A stretch of 9,339 nucleotides of DNA, from assembly GCA_023432075.1 (NCBI GenBank), contig JAEYVD010000387.1, positions 1 to 9,339 on the forward strand, given 5' to 3'. Every line of letters begins with the position of its first letter. Position 1 is the first letter of the stretch. Under the pieces are notes generated by a model. It saw only the letters and a list, made by a program, of their open reading frames with translations, did not search any database and was not told the origin of the DNA. This document shows, piece by piece, positions 6,510 through 9,339 of this stretch. A program made the translations under genes and the position numbers. The DNA is from Pseudomonadota bacterium. GTDB lineage: Bacteria > Pseudomonadota > Gammaproteobacteria > Burkholderiales > Burkholderiaceae_B.

Positions 6510-7184
6510 TCACACCAGGACTTCGTTCAGGAAGGCCGAAATGTCGGCCACTTCCTCGGCACAGACCGAGTGCGGCATCGGATACGTATGCCAGCGCACG
6601 TCATAGCCCAGGCGCTTGAGTTCGGCCAGCGACGCTTCGGCGCGCGCCAGCGACACGACCGGGTCGTACTGGCCGTGGGCCATGAAGATGGGCGTGGCGT
6701 CGTTGGCAGGCTGGCGCTCGGCCTCGGCGCTATCCACCAGCGGCAGATAACCCGACAACGCCATCATGCCCGCCAGTTTTTCATTCAGCCGCAGGCCGGT
6801 GTGCAGGGTCATGGCGCTGCCCTGTGAAAAACCCGCCAGCACGATGTTGGACGTGGGAATGCCACGCGCGTTTTCGCGCGCGATCAGCTTGTGGATGGCC
6901 GCTTCCGAGGCGCGGATGCCGCGGCCGTCTTCCACTCGCACCAAGTCCATCACCAGGATGTCGTACCAGGACCGCATCGCCATGCCGTTGTTGATCGTCA
7001 CGCGCTGCACGGGCGCGTTCGGGAACACGAAGCGCACGCCGAGTCCGGCGGGCAACTGCAGTTCCGGCACGATGGGCGCGAAATCGTTGCCGTCGGCGCC
7101 CAGCCCGTGCAGCCAGATCACGGCGTGCGTGGGGTTGGGGGCGGTTTCGATCTCGATGCAGTCGAGCAGGTCGGTTGCGGTCAT
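6510..7184 (-). CDS. Carboxylesterase/phospholipase family alpha/beta hydrolase
   Basis: A 224-residue cytoplasmic serine esterase of the Abhydrolase_2 group (bacterial carboxylesterase, acyl-protein-thioesterase-like). The family hydrolyses short- to medium-chain esters and sometimes thioesters or lysophospholipids. The catalytic triad is visible: Ser120 in the nucleophile elbow GFSQG, Asp174 in GQYDPVV and His205 in MPHSVCAEE. The oxyanion-hole motif LHGLGADGNDF lies at 25-35, and FPNAP at 54-58 is characteristic of the family. Full length for the group, with no signal peptide. The start ATG lies 18 bases after the darP stop without a good Shine-Dalgarno, so it is probably expressed on the darP transcript. 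Physiological substrate unknown; no functional link to darP is apparent. Confidence 0.93.
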   Translation of the reverse strand: MTATDLLDCIEIETAPNPTHAVIWLHGLGADGNDFAPIVPELQLPAGLGVRFVFPNAPVQRVTINNGMAMRSWYDILVMDLVRVEDGRGIRASEAAIHKLIARENARGIPTSNIVLAGFSQGSAMTLHTGLRLNEKLAGMMALSGYLPLVDSAEAERQPANDATPIFMAHGQYDPVVSLARAEASLAELKRLGYDVRWHTYPMPHSVCAEEVADISAFLNEVLV

Positions 7185-7201
7185 GGATGGGCGGTCAGCA
7201 A

Positions 7202-7753
7202 TTAGAGGGTGAGCGTCTTGAGGGCCTGGAACAGCGCGCGGTAATGCTTCTTTTGCGGCTCCTGGCCCTGCAGCAGCGACGCGTTGGCCAGCTTTTCCTT
7301 GCGGGCGGCCCGGATCAGCGTGCGCAGTTGCTGCACGTCGGCCTGCGGATTGTTGTTCAGCAGGCGCGTGAAGGCGTCGTCGTCATCGAGCAGCCGGTCG
7401 CGCAGCGTTTCCAGCCGGTGCATGGCGGCCGTTTCCTCGCGGGAGCCGTTCTCCCAGACGTCGAGTTGCTTGCGAATGACGTCGGCCGGCGCGTCGCGCA
7501 TCAGCTTGCCGACGAAGTGGACCTGGCGCCGCAGGCCTTCGCGGCCGGTGGTGCGCTGCGCCATGCGGATCGCTTCGTACAGGCGCTCTTCGAGCGGCAG
7601 TTGCTTTAGACGTTCGGGCGACAGCGCGATCAATTGCTTGCCCAGGTCCAGCAGGGCGTGCATTTCACGCTTGACCTGGGACTTGCTGGGACGGTCGTAG
7701 CCGTTCTCGTCGTAACCGTCGTCGACGGAATCTTCTTGGGGATGGGAATTCAT
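7202..7753 (-). CDS. darP: Ribosome biogenesis factor DarP (YjgA, DUF615)
   Basis: A 183-residue, highly charged, helical protein that matches the length of E. coli YjgA/DarP. That protein associates with late 50S ribosomal precursors and helps form the peptidyl transferase centre. The acidic N-terminus (about 1-20) is followed by the hallmark [20 protein letters not shown] (21-40). Further conserved parts are [13 protein letters not shown] and [16 protein letters not shown], with a basic helix near the end (LIRAARKEK). It is divergent from pmbA, an arrangement I know from other proteobacteria, which supports the call. The start ATG at 7753 has only a weak Shine-Dalgarno. The esterase gene follows on the same strand after 17 bases. 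Confidence 0.95.
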   Translation of the reverse strand: MNSHPQEDSVDDGYDENGYDRPSKSQVKREMHALLDLGKQLIALSPERLKQLPLEERLYEAIRMAQRTTGREGLRRQVHFVGKLMRDAPADVIRKQLDVWENGSREETAAMHRLETLRDRLLDDDDAFTRLLNNNPQADVQQLRTLIRAARKEKLANASLLQGQEPQKKHYRALFQALKTLTL

Positions 7754-7780
7754 GGAAAACTGCGCAATGACAGACTTGGC

Positions 7781-7787
7781 TATGATA
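7781..7787. promoter_or_regulatory. Symmetric -10 element shared by darP and pmbA
   Basis: TATGATA reads as TATGAT on the plus strand (7781-7786, toward pmbA) and TATCAT on the minus strand (7787-7782, toward darP). Predicted start points fall near 7793 and 7775, giving leaders of about 20 bases in both directions. On the minus strand TTGCAG (7812-7807) could be a -35 with a long 19-base spacer; no good -35 is seen on the plus strand. Confidence 0.45.
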
Positions 7788-7811
7788 ACCGTCTCTGCAA
7801 ATTGGACTGCA

Positions 7812-9176
7812 ATGGTTAAAACCTCCTCATCCTTGCCGCTGGCGGCGAATCACGCGCGTTTTTCCGAACTTGTCGAGCAAACCCTGGCCTACGCGCGCCA
7901 GATCGGCGCTTCCGACGCCGCCGCGGAAGTTTCGGAAAGCCTGGGACTGTCCGTCTCGGTGCGCAAGAACGACATCGAAACCGTTGAGCAAACCCGCGAC
8001 CGGGCGCTGGACCTGACGGTCTACGCCGGCCAGAGCCGCGGTTCTGCCTCGACGTCCGACTTCTCCGAGGCCGCGCTGCGCCAGACGGTCGAAGCCGCCT
8101 GGCACATCGCTCGCCACACCGCCGCCGACCCGGCCGCCGGCCTGCCCGACGCCGCCCAGCTGGCCACCGAATTCCCTGACCTGGATCTGCATCGCGCCTG
8201 GACCGTCTCCACCGAGGAAGCGGCCGAACTGGCGCTGCGCGCCGAGCGCGCTGCCCGCGAGGTCGATTCGCGCATCACCAACACCGACGGCGCCACCGTC
8301 GGCACGTACGAAGGCCAGTTCGTGATGGGCAACACGCGCGGCTTCCTGGGCGGCTATCCGTATTCGCGCCACAGCCTGTCCGTGGCGCCCATCGCCGGCC
8401 GTGGCAACGGCATGCAGCGCGACTACTGGTATTCCTCCGAACGCGATCCTGCCAAGCTGGCGTCGCCCGAGGCCATCGGCCGGTATGCCGCCGAACGCAC
8501 GCTGTCGCGCCTGTCGGCGCGCCGTGTTCGCACCGGCAAGTTCCCGGTTCTGTTCGAGGCGCCGCTGGCGCTGGGCCTGGTTGGCGCGCTGACGCAGGCC
8601 GTCAATGGCGGGGCGCTGTACCGCAAGGCGAGCTTCCTGGTCGATTCGCTGGGCAAGCCGCTCTTTCCCAAGCACATCAACCTCGTTGAAGATCCGCACA
8701 TCCGCGGCGCGATGGGCAGCTCGCCGTTCGACGACGAAGGCGTGCGCACGCGCCGCCGCGATGTGGTCTCGGCCGGTGTGCTGGAAGGCTATTTCCTGTC
8801 GTCCTATACCGCGCGCAAGCTGGGCATGACCACCACCGGCAACGCCGGCGGTTCGCACAACCTGGTGTTCAGCTCCACGCAGACCCGGCGCGGCGACGAT
8901 TTCGAAGCCATGCTCAAGAAGCTGGGCACGGGCTTTCTCGTCACCGAGCTGATCGGGCAGGGCGTCAACTACGTGACGGGCGACTACTCGCGCGGCGCTT
9001 TCGGCTATTGGGTCGAAAACGGCCAGATCCAGCACGCGGTGCAGGAAGGCACCATCGCCGGCAATCTGGCTGACATGTTCCAGCAGATCGTTGCGGTGGG
9101 CGCCGACACGATCTCGCGCGGCACCAAGACCACTGGCTCCATCCTCATCGAGCAGATGGCCATTGCCGGCACCTGA
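7812..9176 (+). CDS. pmbA: Metalloprotease complex subunit PmbA/TldE
   Basis: A 454-residue cytoplasmic protein, close to the 450 residues of E. coli PmbA. With TldD it forms the TldD/TldE protease that trims unfolded peptides, matures microcin B17 and degrades the antitoxin CcdA. Conserved landmarks are the N-terminal [15 protein letters not shown] block, [20 protein letters not shown] in the middle, and [17 protein letters not shown] followed by [33 protein letters not shown] toward the end. As in other TldE subunits I see no HExxxH zinc motif, which belongs to TldD; tldD is not in this window. I chose the ATG at 7812 because it gives the family length and lies just downstream of the candidate promoter. 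An in-frame ATG at 7752 would add 20 residues but overlaps the start of darP and lies upstream of the promoter. A strong hairpin follows the stop codon. Confidence 0.95.
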   Translation: MVKTSSSLPLAANHARFSELVEQTLAYARQIGASDAAAEVSESLGLSVSVRKNDIETVEQTRDRALDLTVYAGQSRGSASTSDFSEAALRQTVEAAWHIARHTAADPAAGLPDAAQLATEFPDLDLHRAWTVSTEEAAELALRAERAAREVDSRITNTDGATVGTYEGQFVMGNTRGFLGGYPYSRHSLSVAPIAGRGNGMQRDYWYSSERDPAKLASPEAIGRYAAERTLSRLSARRVRTGKFPVLFEAPLALGLVGALTQAVNGGALYRKASFLVDSLGKPLFPKHINLVEDPHIRGAMGSSPFDDEGVRTRRRDVVSAGVLEGYFLSSYTARKLGMTTTGNAGGSHNLVFSSTQTRRGDDFEAMLKKLGTGFLVTELIGQGVNYVTGDYSRGAFGYWVENGQIQHAVQEGTIAGNLADMFQQIVAVGADTISRGTKTTGSILIEQMAIAGT

Positions 9177-9184
9177 TCGCGCCC

Positions 9185-9220
9185 GCCGGCGGCGCGCCGC
9201 GCGCCGCCGGCTCCTGTTTT
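9185..9220 (+). terminator. Rho-independent terminator after pmbA
   Basis: GCCGGCGGCGCG (9185-9196) and CGCGCCGCCGGC (9200-9211) form a perfect 12-base-pair, all G/C stem with a 3-base loop. TCCTGTTTT follows. The stem begins 8 bases after the pmbA stop. The T-tract is short and interrupted, but the stem is very strong. Confidence 0.75.
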
Positions 9221-9284
9221 GCCCGCTTTGCAATCCCTTGCCTTTCCGGGATTTCCTCTAGCCGTTCCTGTGTTCGCCAGCGTG

Positions 9285-9290
9285 TAATAT
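9285..9290 (+). promoter_or_regulatory. Possible -10 element for a gene beyond the window
   Basis: TAATAT lies in the AT-richer gap after the pmbA terminator, without a recognisable -35. Transcription would start near 9297, giving a leader that runs to the ribosome binding site at the window end. Confidence 0.25.
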
Positions 9291-9328
9291 CCGGCGGGTA
9301 TTGCTCGAAGTCCCGGGTGTTGCTGTAT

Positions 9329-9333
9329 AGGAG
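9329..9333 (+). promoter_or_regulatory. Ribosome binding site of the next plus-strand gene
   Basis: AGGAG is followed by CAAAGT and the window end. The spacing fits a start codon at the first base outside the window. TTGCTC (9301-9306) is an inverted copy of GAGCAA (9331-9336), which overlaps this site. Confidence 0.45.
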
Positions 9334-9339
9334 CAAAGT

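Noticed and set aside
7752..7811. Upstream ATG for pmbA at 7752
   Set aside because: It overlaps the darP start codon, lies upstream of the likely -10, and makes the protein longer than the family norm.
7827..9233. Minus-strand open frame opposite pmbA (468 codons)
   Set aside because: Low-complexity Arg/Gly/Ala/Gln composition and no motif, and it runs through the pmbA terminator hairpin. Antisense shadow.

Overview
The window is GC-rich DNA with dense, tightly packed genes and G/C-ending codons throughout. Its proteins read like those of a betaproteobacterium of the Alcaligenaceae (Achromobacter/Bordetella type). That placement is inferred from protein resemblance and base composition recalled from memory; no search was run. 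No mobile element, CRISPR array, tRNA or rRNA was seen.

Layout from left to right. (1) 1-182, minus: the start of gltX (glutamyl-tRNA synthetase), cut by the window edge. (2) 317-2758, plus: a large Pat/PatZ-type protein acetyltransferase, made of an acyl-CoA-synthetase-like body and a C-terminal GNAT domain. Its synthetase body has lost catalytic segments. (3) 6142 down to 2781, minus: a compact four-gene operon. It encodes a secreted NMT1-type substrate-binding protein, an ABC ATPase, an ABC permease and an isochorismatase-family cysteine hydrolase. Genes overlap by 4 bases or lie 3 and 9 bases apart. (4) 6143-6509: the operon's control region, with a candidate promoter, two palindromic operator-like sites and a leader hairpin. 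(5) 7753 down to 6510, minus: darP (yjgA), a ribosome assembly factor, followed 17 bases later by a small serine carboxylesterase. (6) 7812-9176, plus: pmbA/tldE, divergent from darP and sharing with it a symmetric -10 element. It ends at a strong hairpin terminator. The last bases hold the leader and ribosome binding site of a further plus-strand gene.

How the genes work together. The ABC operon looks like a self-contained import-and-hydrolyse module: a periplasmic binder, a pump, and a cytosolic hydrolase that probably acts on the imported amide, ureide or carbamoyl-type compound. The substrate cannot be named from sequence. darP and pmbA are housekeeping neighbours, an arrangement I also know from other proteobacteria. 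The Pat-like protein probably acetylates lysines of metabolic enzymes, with the degenerate synthetase part acting as a sensor or scaffold.

Most of the window is ordinary core genome. The points worth a second look are the deletions in the Pat-like protein, the unassigned transporter-hydrolase operon with its palindromic control sites, and the symmetric darP/pmbA promoter.
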